This document shows, piece after piece, positions 15,214 to 24,278 of a stretch of 64,000 nt of DNA (position 1 is its first letter; each line of letters opens with the position of its first letter). Location of the stretch: the NCBI RefSeq assembly GCF_002752635.1, contig NZ_AYTW01000028.1:1-64000 (forward strand), given 5' to 3'. Source of the stretch: Mesotoga sp. Brook.08.105.5.1. GTDB lineage: Bacteria > Thermotogota > Thermotogae > Petrotogales > Kosmotogaceae. The notes under the pieces are model-generated. The model was not told where the DNA came from. It was given only the letters and a program-made list of their open reading frames with translations, and made no database searches. A program made the translations under genes and the position numbers.

Positions 15214-17826
15214 ATGACTTGGCATTTCATTGAGATAAAAGCAGTTACCGAACAACTTGAAGTCGATCCAGAAGTAGGCCTTAGCTTTTCTGAAGCGGAA
15301 GAACGTCTGGGCAAATACGGCGAAAACATTCTCCGCGAGGAGAAAAAGAAGACGAATCTTGAACGCTTTGTAGAGCAGTTCAAGGACGTTATGATAATCA
15401 TTCTGATTGCCGCCGCGGCGATTTCGTTTCTTGTCTCGATCTTCGAAAAGGAAGGGTTCTTTGAGCCGGTTCTGATAATGCTTATTGTCATCTTGAACGC
15501 TGTTATCGGTGTAATACAGGAGAGCAAGGCAGAGAAGGCTCTGGATGCCCTGAAAAAGCTTTCCTCGCCAAACGCCAGGGTAATCCGTGACGGAGAACAG
15601 AAGTTGATTCAAGCATCGAAACTGGTGCCGGGAGATATTATCCTAATTGAGGCCGGTGATTTTGTTCCTGCCGACGCGAGAATCATTGAAAGTGCGAGTT
15701 TGAAGGTCGACGAGTCTGCCCTGACCGGTGAATCGGTCCCCTCCGAGAAATCGGCAGATGCAATCGTTAAGGAAGAGGCCTCTATCGGTGATAGACACAA
15801 CATGGTTTTCTCGGGATGCGGCGTCAGCTATGGAAGAGGGAAGGTCGTCGTCGTTGAGACTGGAATGAAGACAGAAATGGGAAAGATCGCAGGCCTGCTT
15901 TCAGGAGAAGAAGACACTCAGACTCCTCTTCAACATAGACTGGCCGCTCTTGGGAAGTATCTCGGCATCGCCGCTCTTATCGCCTGTGGAGTGATTTTTC
16001 TTGTCGGGCTTATTGAAGGTATTCCAATAATGGAGATCTTCATGATCTCTGTTTCGCTCGCGGTTTCAGCGATTCCGGAAGGGCTTCCGGCGATTGTGAC
16101 CGTTGTGCTTGCCATTGGAGTCCAACGAATGGTGAAGAGAAACGCTATTATTCGGAAGCTGCCCGCCGTGGAGACTCTCGGAAGCGCTACGGTAATCTGT
16201 TCAGATAAGACGGGAACTCTCACACAGAATAAAATGACCCTGGTCAAGGCCTTTTCGGCTTCTTCGTCAGTTACTGAGGAGATCAGCGATGATAACTCGT
16301 CTGACATAAAGGACCTCTTGCTGTACGCTACGCTTTGTTCTGACGGCAGAGTCGTTATTGAGGATGGAGAAGAGAAGCACATCGGTGACCCGACTGAGAC
16401 CTCTATAGTGCTGGCAGCCATGAGAAATGGGATCCTAAAAGATGAGATAGAGAAGAAGTATCCGAGACTGGCCGAGATACCGTTCGATTCTGAACGGAAA
16501 ATGATGACAACTATTAACGGCATCGATGGAAAAAACGTAGTAATTGTAAAAGGCGCAATAGATTCAGTTTCCACAAGATGCACATCAGGAGATGTTCAAA
16601 AGGGTAGAGAGATCGCGGAGGAAATGGGTAGCAGCGCGCTTCGAGTTCTTGCCGTCGCCTACAAAGAAATCCAAAAAATTCCTGCGACCCTCGATCCAGC
16701 TGAGATTGAGAGTGGTCTTACGTTTCTCGGTCTCGTAGGTATGATAGATCCGGCGCGTCCCGAGGCGAAAGAGTCCGTCAGACTGTGCCGGCAGGCAGGG
16801 ATCAGGCCGGTTATGATCACCGGCGATCACAAACTCACAGCTGCGGCTATTGCCAGAGAAGTCGGCATCTTGCTTGATGGAGATGAGATTGTAACCGGAA
16901 TTGAGCTGTCAAAAATGCCTGATGATGAACTGGACAGGAGGGTAAGAAATATCTCGGTCTATGCAAGAGTGTCGCCGTCAGACAAAATCAGGATCGTTCA
17001 TGCATTGCAAAAGCAGGGTGAAGTCGTTGCAATGACGGGGGACGGGGTGAACGACGCTCCAGCTCTAAAAGCTGCCGATATCGGATGCGCGATGGGAATA
17101 ACCGGAACAGATGTTGCGAAGTCCGCGGCCGACATGACCCTTACCGACGATAATTTCGCGACGATTGTATACGCCGTTAAGGAAGGCCGCGGCATATACG
17201 ACAATATCAGAAAAGTGGTCGGTTTCCTTCTGGGAACAAACATTGGAGAGATACTTACAGTCTTCACCGCCATGATGATCTGGAGAGAAGCCCCGCTGAT
17301 ATCTGCGCAACTGCTCTGGATAAACCTCGTGACCGACAGCCTGCCAGCGATCGCGCTCGGCATGGAGCCAGTGGAGAAGGATGTCATGAATAGAAAGCCT
17401 AAACCTAAGAATGAAGGCATTTTTGCCGGGGGACTGGGACTTCAGGTTCTTCTTCAAGGAGCTATGTTTGCCATTCTCACTTTGATTGGCTTTGCGATTG
17501 GCTGGAAGAGCACCGGAGATGTTATTGCAGGAAGAACCATGGCCTTTGTGATTCTTTCTTTGACTCAGATCTTTCACTCGTTTAATATGCGGTCAAGTCA
17601 CTCGCTGTTCAGAATCGGGATCCTTTCAAACAAAGTGCTATTTCTTGCTGTGCTGACTTCGTTTACGATGGTGGCTGCCGTTGTTTTCATCTCTCCTTTC
17701 GCGACAATCTTCGGATTGGCTCAACTGGAGACACCGATGTACGTTCTGGCTCTCCTTCTCTCGCTGGTGCCTATTCCCGTAATTGAGATTGCGAAGTTGA
17801 TTGGACTGATTCGCCACAAGCGTTGA
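15214..17826 (+). CDS. P-type Ca2+-transporting ATPase (type IIA)
   Basis: An 870-residue inner-membrane pump that couples ATP hydrolysis to cation, most likely Ca2+, export. The ATG at 15,214 follows GTGGAGG; an earlier ATG at 15,193 has no such site. An N-terminal cation-ATPase domain (residues ~1-70) is followed by the actuator loop with LTGES (~169-173), the conserved transmembrane helix 4 motif PEGLPA (~287-292), the phosphorylation site CSDKTGTLTQNKMT with Asp ~331, the hinge MTGDGVNDAPAL, and a C-terminal domain with the helix NLVTDSLPAIALGMEP. PEGLP plus NxxTD matches the SERCA/PMR1-like bacterial Ca2+ pumps. The length is normal and the gene is intact. Confidence 0.93.
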   Translation: MTWHFIEIKAVTEQLEVDPEVGLSFSEAEERLGKYGENILREEKKKTNLERFVEQFKDVMIIILIAAAAISFLVSIFEKEGFFEPVLIMLIVILNAVIGVIQESKAEKALDALKKLSSPNARVIRDGEQKLIQASKLVPGDIILIEAGDFVPADARIIESASLKVDESALTGESVPSEKSADAIVKEEASIGDRHNMVFSGCGVSYGRGKVVVVETGMKTEMGKIAGLLSGEEDTQTPLQHRLAALGKYLGIAALIACGVIFLVGLIEGIPIMEIFMISVSLAVSAIPEGLPAIVTVVLAIGVQRMVKRNAIIRKLPAVETLGSATVICSDKTGTLTQNKMTLVKAFSASSSVTEEISDDNSSDIKDLLLYATLCSDGRVVIEDGEEKHIGDPTETSIVLAAMRNGILKDEIEKKYPRLAEIPFDSERKMMTTINGIDGKNVVIVKGAIDSVSTRCTSGDVQKGREIAEEMGSSALRVLAVAYKEIQKIPATLDPAEIESGLTFLGLVGMIDPARPEAKESVRLCRQAGIRPVMITGDHKLTAAAIAREVGILLDGDEIVTGIELSKMPDDELDRRVRNISVYARVSPSDKIRIVHALQKQGEVVAMTGDGVNDAPALKAADIGCAMGITGTDVAKSAADMTLTDDNFATIVYAVKEGRGIYDNIRKVVGFLLGTNIGEILTVFTAMMIWREAPLISAQLLWINLVTDSLPAIALGMEPVEKDVMNRKPKPKNEGIFAGGLGLQVLLQGAMFAILTLIGFAIGWKSTGDVIAGRTMAFVILSLTQIFHSFNMRSSHSLFRIGILSNKVLFLAVLTSFTMVAAVVFISPFATIFGLAQLETPMYVLALLLSLVPIPVIEIAKLIGLIRHKR

Positions 17827-17834
17827 CAGAATGA

Positions 17835-18350
17835 AAGTAAGGCAGCTGCCTGTATCTGGGTCGGCTTTGCTCTCAAGTTTCTTCGCGCGACACAGTACTA
17901 CTGTTACAACGAGTCGCCAGTCGATTCTCTTGTCCATATGGTTGCAATCGCGGGCTGGGACGATTTCATATCGGTTGCGCGTGCGCCCGTGCCGAGAGCG
18001 TGGCTTATAGGAGACAGCTTGAGTGAAGATCTCCATGACGGAGAGTATCTCTGGATTTCTTACTATGACACGGTCTTTCTCAAGGGAAATAGCTATGCGG
18101 TAAGTTTTGTCCAGCCAGCGGTGAAGGATACGATCGAATGAGCTATCAATCCAGTGAAGGAGCCTTTTCAGAACCGGTGACAACGTCGTCAATGTACAAG
18201 AGCCATGGCTACAGTTCTTTGGGTTTTGATTCTTGGGGAAGTTCCCGTTTTATTGCCAGAGAAGACGGTTCTATCAAAACTGTTGGCCTCATACTGCCAA
18301 CACATAGAATGAAAGAGATTAGAATTGTGGCTCTGAAAAATCGAGTCTGA
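17835..18350 (+). pseudogene. Relic of a C1A (papain-like) peptidase with lectin-like C-terminal domain
   Basis: One frame (to 18,141) reads HMVAIAGWDD and YLWISYYDTVFLKGN, matching the His-containing H-x-V-x-I-x-GWDD and GYFWISYxD motifs of C1A peptidases. The expected catalytic NSWG is degraded (IGDSLSED). The second frame (18,138-18,350) reads EGAFSEPVTTSSMYK and then EDGSIKTVGLILPTH, resembling the lectin-like domain that follows in such proteins. There is no start codon, no N-terminal half with the catalytic Cys, and a frame change near 18,140. It is a 3' remnant directly downstream of the calcium-pump gene. Confidence 0.65.
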
Positions 18351-18358
18351 TTTTCTTT

Positions 18359-18781
18359 AGAAAAAGTACTTCCGGGGGCAGAAGTTACTTCCGATATAGG
18401 AAGTAGTTTCCAATCCTTTGTGGTCCTTCGGAGTTCCGTTTCTTTCCATTGCGTTGATGCTCCGTCCTGTAAATCCGGATAATGTCGAGAGCTGTTTCAT
18501 GTTGCTGGCCTGAAAGAGCGACATGTCATCATTTTGTACGTGTTTCCGCATCTTGCTCTTTGACGATAAACATAGAACGGCTTTCATGTGAACCATAGTG
18601 GCATAATCTTTTTGTATTAGGTATCCTCTAGGGAGGAGCAGATGAAGAGCCCTGCTTGACTTTTTTTTCTGTCCGTAGGAATAATCTCGCAGATTTTTGT
18701 TTTCTATTTCTCGTTTAGTCTGAAAAATGGAGTCTGACCCTATTTAATTTGACCAAAAAATGGAGTCTGACCCTATTTAAT
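18359..18781. repeat. ~390-bp dispersed element, copy 1, with two GGAGTCTGACCC ends
   Basis: Bases 18,359-18,748 are nearly identical to 30,142-30,526. The element opens with AGAAAAAGTACTTCC followed by inverted GGAAGTA-type repeats, and closes with GAAAAATGGAGTCTGACCC plus TATTTAAT. In this copy the closing motif is doubled (18,722 and 18,755). On the minus strand an 80-codon frame contains LSTLSGFTGRSINAMERNG, HTH-like and possibly the remnant of a transposase tail. I regard the element as non-autonomous mobile DNA, possibly related to IS200-like/REP-associated transposases, whose surroundings often carry a TGGAGTCTGACCC motif as I recall. Confidence 0.7.
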
Positions 18782-19064
18782 CTACGCTCTATTCAACAAT
18801 CGACGCCTTTCCTGGCGCAGTTGCAACAAGCATTCTTGGCATTTCGCCTTACCCCCTGTTCAAAAACTGTTTTCTCGTTTCGATTATTATCCCATACGAT
18901 AAACTACATGCTTCGGTTCTTGAAGACAATTCCATGAATTGAAGAATCGTAAGTGTTTTTGGGGTGATAGCGAAAGCATTGAATTTGTTGAAGGAAGCAA
19001 TCAACCATGGTTTTTTCCAGCTGCTTCTTTTGGACTCGTAACCTGCCAATCCTAAATCCAGGCT
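18782..19064. other. Spacer downstream of the ABC-transporter operon
   Basis: No ribosome-binding site or recognisable protein on either strand, and no clear terminator hairpin for the minus-strand operon that ends at 19,065. Confidence 0.4.
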
Positions 19065-19892
19065 TTACTTAGAGCTTCCCATTGTAAGGCCCCGAACGAG
19101 GTCGTTTTGCACAAGGAGACCGAAAACTATCATAGGGAGTACGGTGATTATTGCCGCTGCGCTCATTACACCCCATTCAATATTTCTTTCGCTAACGAAC
19201 ATGTTGACCAGAACGGGTAGAGGTCTGGTGTCTCTGCCTGTAAGAACTAGGGCAAACAGGAACTCGTTCCAGGCGATGAGGGCGCATAGTATGGACGTGG
19301 CCGAGAGACCGGGCATGACGAGGGGGAGGACAACTCTCCTCAAAGATTGAAATCGCGTGCACCCATCTATCATGGCAGCTTCTTCGAGAGAATTGGGGAT
19401 CTCCTGAAAGAAACCGCGCATCATCCAGATTGCAAACGGGACGCTGAAAAATGAAAGCGCCAGTACGATAGGGAGGTAAGTGTTTGATATTCCTAGATAT
19501 CTTGCGATCATAAAGAAGGGCAGAACCATGACAATCGGCGGCGTCATTCTCGCCAGCAGGACGACGAAAGCGATAGTGTTTGCATGTTTCCAGTCAAACC
19601 TTGCCAGAGCATAAGCCGCAGGCACCCCAAGCAAAAGCGCTATGACTGTCGAGAAAAACGTTATCATAACACTGTTGATCAGAGAACGGACAAACTCGGA
19701 ATTTCCGAAGAACTTCGCGTAATTCTGGAAGGTGATACGTGCTGGAACCCACTTGGGTGGCATCGAGAACTGGTCGGCCTCAAATTTGAAAGAGGAAAGC
19801 AGTATCCACGCCAGTGGTACCAGAGTCCAGATTAGCGCCATAGCTATGACCACAAAAACCACTATTCTGGTGAAAGGTTTCTTCCTAAGCAT
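19065..19892 (-). CDS. Carbohydrate ABC transporter permease, MalG/UgpE type
   Basis: The second inner-membrane permease of a CUT1-family importer, 275 residues, with six predicted membrane helices and the EAA loop EEAAMIDGCTRFQSLRRVVLP (about residues 184-204), which contacts the ATPase. The ATG at 19,892 overlaps the end of the other permease gene (ATGCTTAG); a GTG 12 nt upstream is less likely. The ABC ATPase is absent from the operon, so a shared ATPase elsewhere must energise it, as is usual for CUT1 systems. Confidence 0.92.
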   Translation of the reverse strand: MLRKKPFTRIVVFVVIAMALIWTLVPLAWILLSSFKFEADQFSMPPKWVPARITFQNYAKFFGNSEFVRSLINSVMITFFSTVIALLLGVPAAYALARFDWKHANTIAFVVLLARMTPPIVMVLPFFMIARYLGISNTYLPIVLALSFFSVPFAIWMMRGFFQEIPNSLEEAAMIDGCTRFQSLRRVVLPLVMPGLSATSILCALIAWNEFLFALVLTGRDTRPLPVLVNMFVSERNIEWGVMSAAAIITVLPMIVFGLLVQNDLVRGLTMGSSK

Positions 19893-20772
19893 AGTTCTTT
19901 CCACCGCCTATTATCTTCATGTAGAGTATTGTGAAGAAAACCGCTATGGCGAAAGTAAGCATGTTAATCGCCGAAGAAAAGCCGACGTTATACGCCTGAA
20001 AGGCAGTTCTGTAACCGTAGAAGGCGAGAGTCTCCGTAGCAGTTCCGGGACCTCCTCCAGTCATTATAAACACAATATCGAAGACACGCAGAGATGTGAG
20101 GGTCCTTATTACCACTGCGACCAGTATAGAAGGCCTGAGAAGCGGCAGCGTTATGTAATGGAATCTCTGAAGGGAACTTGCTCCATCCACAAATGCCGCT
20201 TCATACGGTTCGTAAGGGATTGATTTGAGCCCTGCAAGCAAGACGAGAGTCACAAATGGAATGTACTCCCACGCATCTGCAACAATCAATACAGGCATCG
20301 CCGCAGAAGGATTTGACAGAAGGGGTTTTTCGACAAGTCCTCCAAGCCCGAGCTGTCTCAATATATGAATAATTGGTCCATAGTCACTGTTTAGAACAAA
20401 GCGCCAGACATACCCCACAACGACGGGAGCGATCATGAATGGAACGAGCAAGACCGACTGAACAATCTTCCAGCCTTTGAATTCCGTATCCAGGGCAAGA
20501 GCTATGCACAGCCCCGCAATCAGCTCTATTAAGACCGCCCCCAAAACAAAGTAGAAGGTCCTTCCCACAGTGTCCAGCGTGAAAGGGTCGGTGAATAGCC
20601 TGACGTAATTGCTGAAGCCTGCCGCTCTTATGCCCAGATCCGGCCTGAGCAGATTCCACCGCAGAAAGGACATCACGATAGTATAGGTCAGTGGTATCAT
20701 GAAGATTATGACTATAAAAACCATTGAAGGAAGAATATACCAATAACCTCTAGATCTACGTCTCGACTTCAT
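19885..20772 (-). CDS. Carbohydrate ABC transporter permease, MalF/UgpA type
   Basis: First permease of the importer, 295 residues. The ATG at 20,772 is preceded by GGTAGGTG; the upstream ATG at 20,787 lacks a site. A short cytoplasmic start (MKSRRRSRGYWYILPS) leads into helix 1, and the EAA loop reads EAAFVDGASSLQRFHYITLPLL (about residues 195-216). It is separated from the binding-protein gene by a strong hairpin that likely lowers permease expression relative to the binding protein. Confidence 0.92.
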   Translation of the reverse strand: MKSRRRSRGYWYILPSMVFIVIIFMIPLTYTIVMSFLRWNLLRPDLGIRAAGFSNYVRLFTDPFTLDTVGRTFYFVLGAVLIELIAGLCIALALDTEFKGWKIVQSVLLVPFMIAPVVVGYVWRFVLNSDYGPIIHILRQLGLGGLVEKPLLSNPSAAMPVLIVADAWEYIPFVTLVLLAGLKSIPYEPYEAAFVDGASSLQRFHYITLPLLRPSILVAVVIRTLTSLRVFDIVFIMTGGGPGTATETLAFYGYRTAFQAYNVGFSSAINMLTFAIAVFFTILYMKIIGGGKNYA

Positions 20773-20794
20773 TTGATCACCTACCATAGAAAAT

Positions 20795-20814
20795 GCCGGG
20801 CCTTTCGACCCGGC
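20795..20814 (-). terminator. Intra-operon hairpin between binding-protein and permease genes
   Basis: GCCGGG (20,795-20,800) pairs with CCCGGC (20,809-20,814) around an 8-nt loop. No long U-tract follows, so it is more likely an mRNA-stabilising or attenuating stem-loop than a full terminator, as is common behind solute-binding-protein genes. Confidence 0.6.
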
Positions 20815-20825
20815 TCCGTATCAAA

Positions 20826-22106
20826 TCAATAGTAGCCTCCGTCTCTCATAAGTCTGTCAACTTCCTTGACTGCGTCATTCAAAGCCTTTTCGGCAGTTTT
20901 CGTTCCCGCCAAGAATTCCGAGACGGCCGGAGCTATTATGCCGCTCACAATGCTTCCGCCTTCGGGAATCAAAGGTACTATTGGCGTCGGGATGCACTTT
21001 TCCATAGCAGCAGCGAAATCGCCGATCCATGGGAAAGACTCTGCGAGCTCCGGACTGTTCAGAGCAGAGAACCGTGCAGGAATGTTGCCAGTAGGCGCTG
21101 CTTCAACCTCGTTCTGCGTCTCTGTTACATAAAGTAACCACTCCAACGCCGCTTCCTTGTCCGGAGCGGCACTGCTGACCGAGAACCCCCAGGAAATGTA
21201 GAGCATCGGAAGCTTCTCTCCCAGTTTTTCTTCTGGTCTCGGGAATCCAACGAAACCACCCTTGCCAACTACAGACGACCTCGATTGATCTTCGACGTAG
21301 AACATTCCAGTTGTCCAAACCTCTGCCATTGCGCTCCGCCCACTTATGAATTCGTTCAAGGCTTCCTGGAAGTCATAGTTCATTGCAGCGGGATTGGCGA
21401 ACTGGAACATGTACTTCACTTCTTCCAGAGCCTCGATGCCGGCTTCGGAGTTGAAGATCGGGCGCATGTTCAAATCGAGCAATGCTCCGCCTTTTGCCCA
21501 CAGCCTCTGCATGAAGTGGGTTGCAAGAAAGATGCTTCTTCTTCCCATGAGAGTTACCCCGTAAAGATCAGGCGGCCTGTTGAAAAACTCTGCGACATCT
21601 CTGTATTGCTCTAAAGTCTGCGGCGGCTGAAGTTCGTAGCCGTATTTGGCAATGAAATTAGCCTTTTCAGTCGGGTCTTCGAAAAGGTCCTTTCGATAGA
21701 TTATTCCTCCGAGTTCGTTCATGTAGGGCACGATGTACGTCTTTCCATTCAGCTTCGCGTTTCTTATTCCCGGAATATCCGACTCGTCGATCTTCTCGTA
21801 TCCGGGAATATCGCTGATCGGATAGATGTAGTTCCCAATCGAAAGAGCGGGGTACCAGAGCATAGAAATGTAAGGTACGTCTATCTCTACCCTTCCGGAA
21901 GTGTACCCGAGCATTAGTTGATCAAGGTAATTTGCATAAGGAAACTGCTGAATCTCCACTTCGATTCCGGTCTCTTTTGTAAACCCCTCCATTCTGGTCT
22001 TCCAGGCGTCTGTGTGAATTCCAACCTCGCTTGAGAGCTGAAGCGGAACCGCGAAACATGAAACAGTCAAGAGAACAACAAGAAAAAGCAGAAATCTGTT
22101 TCTCAT
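20826..22106 (-). CDS. ABC transporter extracellular solute-binding protein, family 1
   Basis: A 426-residue periplasmic substrate receptor. The signal peptide is MRNRFLLFLVVLLTVSCFAV. The mature chain follows family 1 layout: FTKETGIEVEIQQFPYANY, KLNGKTYIVPYMNELGGIIYRKDLF, and a C-terminal AEKALNDAVKEVDRLM. The ATG follows GGGAGGGG. The substrate is not evident from sequence; the adjoining nucleoside-phosphorylase gene suggests a nucleoside or ribosyl compound. Confidence 0.9.
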   Translation of the reverse strand: MRNRFLLFLVVLLTVSCFAVPLQLSSEVGIHTDAWKTRMEGFTKETGIEVEIQQFPYANYLDQLMLGYTSGRVEIDVPYISMLWYPALSIGNYIYPISDIPGYEKIDESDIPGIRNAKLNGKTYIVPYMNELGGIIYRKDLFEDPTEKANFIAKYGYELQPPQTLEQYRDVAEFFNRPPDLYGVTLMGRRSIFLATHFMQRLWAKGGALLDLNMRPIFNSEAGIEALEEVKYMFQFANPAAMNYDFQEALNEFISGRSAMAEVWTTGMFYVEDQSRSSVVGKGGFVGFPRPEEKLGEKLPMLYISWGFSVSSAAPDKEAALEWLLYVTETQNEVEAAPTGNIPARFSALNSPELAESFPWIGDFAAAMEKCIPTPIVPLIPEGGSIVSGIIAPAVSEFLAGTKTAEKALNDAVKEVDRLMRDGGYY

Positions 22107-22127
22107 AGAATCCCCTCCCTTCGGTCG

Positions 22128-22916
22128 TTATACAAGATCTTCGCTGTACATCTTCTCTATTGCAGTCAAGGTTATTTCGATCGCATCTTTCACTGAGTCT
22201 TCGATTTGGTCTCTCCTCGGATTTTTAACGGAAAGATCAACCTTTGAGCCGGCAGATTGCCTGTATCTGTTCGCATAGCATACACCTATGAATCCAGCCT
22301 TTACGCCACGCAGGTAAGAGATCACAAATAGTGCCGAAGCCTCCATTTCGAGTGAGACTACCCTTCTTCTGCTCCAGCTCTGAAAGTATTCGGGATCGCG
22401 TTTGTAAAAGCAGGAATGAGTCCAGTTGATTCCCGTAATGATCTCTCTTCCAAGAGTTCTTGCCGAAGCCGTCAGAGATGAGTAAACATCTGGAGAAGGC
22501 ACTGCGGGAAAATTCGCCGGGACGTAGTAGTTCGAGGCTCCATCATCACGTACGCAACCATACGGCACAACGATGTCCCCCTCATTTACGTACTCCTGCA
22601 GTCCGGCTACGCTGCCGATCCTTATCAGCACCCTCGCCCCCACATTGATAAGCTCTTCATATGCAATACTTGCTGAAGGGCCACCCATGCCGGTAGAAGT
22701 AACGGAGACTGGTTTGCCGTTGAACTCACCTGTATAGGTGATAAGACCTCTGTTTTCCGCAATCTTTTTTGTGCTGCTAAGTCTACTGACAATCTTCTCA
22801 ACTCTTCCCTGATCTCCCGGGACGATAACTACTGGCGCTATGTCTCCCGCCTGGCACTCGATGTGATACTGAAGCTTTCCTTCAAGTCCGACTGGCTCTC
22901 TGTAATCCTCCATCAT
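22128..22916 (-). CDS. Nucleoside phosphorylase, uridine-phosphorylase-like (PNP/UDP family 1)
   Basis: A cytoplasmic enzyme catalysing phosphorolysis of a nucleoside to ribose 1-phosphate and free base. The 262-residue sequence has the family blocks VIVPGDQGRVEKI (phosphate loop, ~30-42), STGMGGPSASIAYEEL (~74-89), IRIGSVAGLQ (~98-107) and VSLEMEASALFVISYLRGVKAGFIGV (~187-212), where the Glu-Met-Glu binds ribose. The GMGGPS plus RxGSxAGLQ pattern is closest to uridine phosphorylases. It lies between the GntR regulator (9-nt gap) and the binding-protein gene (21-nt gap), so uptake and breakdown of one compound are coupled. Confidence 0.87.
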   Translation of the reverse strand: MMEDYREPVGLEGKLQYHIECQAGDIAPVVIVPGDQGRVEKIVSRLSSTKKIAENRGLITYTGEFNGKPVSVTSTGMGGPSASIAYEELINVGARVLIRIGSVAGLQEYVNEGDIVVPYGCVRDDGASNYYVPANFPAVPSPDVYSSLTASARTLGREIITGINWTHSCFYKRDPEYFQSWSRRRVVSLEMEASALFVISYLRGVKAGFIGVCYANRYRQSAGSKVDLSVKNPRRDQIEDSVKDAIEITLTAIEKMYSEDLV

Positions 22917-22925
22917 AATGTCACC

Positions 22926-23669
22926 TCAAATCTTCTTTCTGAGAACGTGTATTCTGAACACCGCCGTGTTTATGAAATCCTCCGAGTAGAGCATGGGAAC
23001 GTTTTTGATATCCCTGTGAACTTCCTTCAGCAGCACTATTGATGAGCCCGGTCTCATTTTGAGCAGTCCGGCCAACTCTTCGTCGACAAGTCTCGATTCT
23101 ATTTCGGCAATTGCGTATCTGATTGGATCCTTGAAGTTTTCTTCCAGAAGATCAAATAGAACCAGTTCCTTTGCCTTCCTTCCCTCAAGCGTCTTTAACA
23201 GGGCTTCGGTTTTTCCGGGAATCCTCTCGGATGCGATGTAAGTTCTGGCAAATATTGCAGGTACGCCATCGGCTGCATAGACCCTCTCTGTGAGCACCAG
23301 GCTCACGTTTTCAGGCATCTCTAGCTTTTCTGCCAGCCTTTCATCGGCCTTGACCTCGCAAAACTTGTCATAGATGAGCTCGGGGTTCTTTCCCGAGCTG
23401 GAGATGATTCTCGTCAGACCCCTCAAGTATTCAATCCCCGTATGAACAAGCCCGCTGTCTTTCACAACAAAGGTTCCGAGACCCTGCCTTCTTACGACAA
23501 GGCCGTCCTTTTCCAGCGCCGTTATTACTTCTCTTAGAACGGTCTTGCTTGCACCATAATCCTCGCAGAGCTTCTCTATTGAAGGAAGCTGCGTCCCGTC
23601 GCTCATCTTCTGGACTTCTCTCTCTATTTGCGAATATATGATCTCGTAAAGTGATTTTCTTCTTGCCAT
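22926..23669 (-). CDS. GntR-family regulator with UTRA ligand domain (HutC subfamily)
   Basis: The product has 247 residues. The N-terminal winged HTH reads QLPSIEKLCEDYGASKTVLREVITALEKDGLVVRRQGLGTFV (about residues 26-68). The C-terminal UTRA domain has VLTERVYAADGVPAIFARTYI and ends MLYSEDFINTAVFRI. It is the first gene of the transporter/phosphorylase operon and presumably senses the imported nucleoside, sugar or a phosphorylated product. A palindrome lies 33 nt upstream. The start follows GGGGGTAG. Confidence 0.9.
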   Translation of the reverse strand: MARRKSLYEIIYSQIEREVQKMSDGTQLPSIEKLCEDYGASKTVLREVITALEKDGLVVRRQGLGTFVVKDSGLVHTGIEYLRGLTRIISSSGKNPELIYDKFCEVKADERLAEKLEMPENVSLVLTERVYAADGVPAIFARTYIASERIPGKTEALLKTLEGRKAKELVLFDLLEENFKDPIRYAIAEIESRLVDEELAGLLKMRPGSSIVLLKEVHRDIKNVPMLYSEDFINTAVFRIHVLRKKI

Positions 23670-23701
23670 GAATTCGATCTACCCCCAATAACTCTAGTCA
23701 T

Positions 23702-23718
23702 CATACGTATTATGTATG
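23702..23718. promoter_or_regulatory. Inverted repeat CATAC-N7-GTATG upstream of the GntR gene
   Basis: The palindrome sits in an ATAC/GTAT-rich 40-bp stretch (23,702-23,737) that includes GTATAC at 23,730. Such GTAT-type half-sites suit GntR/HutC dimers, so this is probably the operon's promoter-operator region. Confidence 0.55.
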
Positions 23719-23739
23719 ATGTATTATGAGTATACAAAA

Positions 23740-24278
23740 TAAAGTCTTCATTTCCGTACTTAATTTCTGGCGATGTCGACCGATTCCAATTGCCTAGGCG
23801 TGATTATTTGGATTGTTCTTATCTTCAGGCATTATTGCAGCCACAATGAAGAGCTTTTGATTTCGGCCTTCGATTCACAGCAGAATTATTTTCTCAAAGA
23901 GCCGTTCCTGTGTCCATTGAAATACAAGACCCACGCACTTTCATGTAAGGAACAAGGGTTAACGAAGATTTGTAGGAGGAAGATGGGTTTTTTCGAGAAT
24001 AGAGAAATCATCTCTAACATTTTTACGACTCGACTACGGTTCAAGAGAGAAGAGTGAAAGTGATTAGTTGTCAAATCCTGCTTGTAGGATCCGCGCCGTC
24101 GAGCCAGATTGCCCTTTGGCATTGACGCTTCAAGGGCTATAATTCAATTGAATTAGTTAGTAGTTTTTATTTACCAACTGGAATGATGTCCTTCTGGTGT
24201 TTTCTGTAAGCGATCTCCCGGTTGTCAGTCATGAATCGGCGGAGAAGAAAATGAAGGAAGGAAGCGGGGGGGGAAGAA
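23740..24278. other. Intergenic region between divergent sugar operons
   Basis: No gene supported. It holds the regulatory DNA for the leftward nucleoside operon and the rightward ROK operon. Features seen are the palindrome near 24,141 overlapping a TATAAT (24,138-24,143) and a run of eight G before the ROK start. Confidence 0.5.
24141..24154. promoter_or_regulatory. Palindrome AATTCAATTGAATT overlapping a -10-like TATAAT
   Basis: A perfect 14-bp palindrome about 125 bp before the ROK regulator gene. It overlaps TATAAT, but no good -35 element is at the right distance. It could be the ROK operator; this is weak evidence. Confidence 0.4.

Noticed and set aside
17065-17577. Long minus-strand frame inside the calcium-pump gene
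   Set aside because: Antisense shadow of a strongly conserved coding sequence, with no ribosome-binding site.
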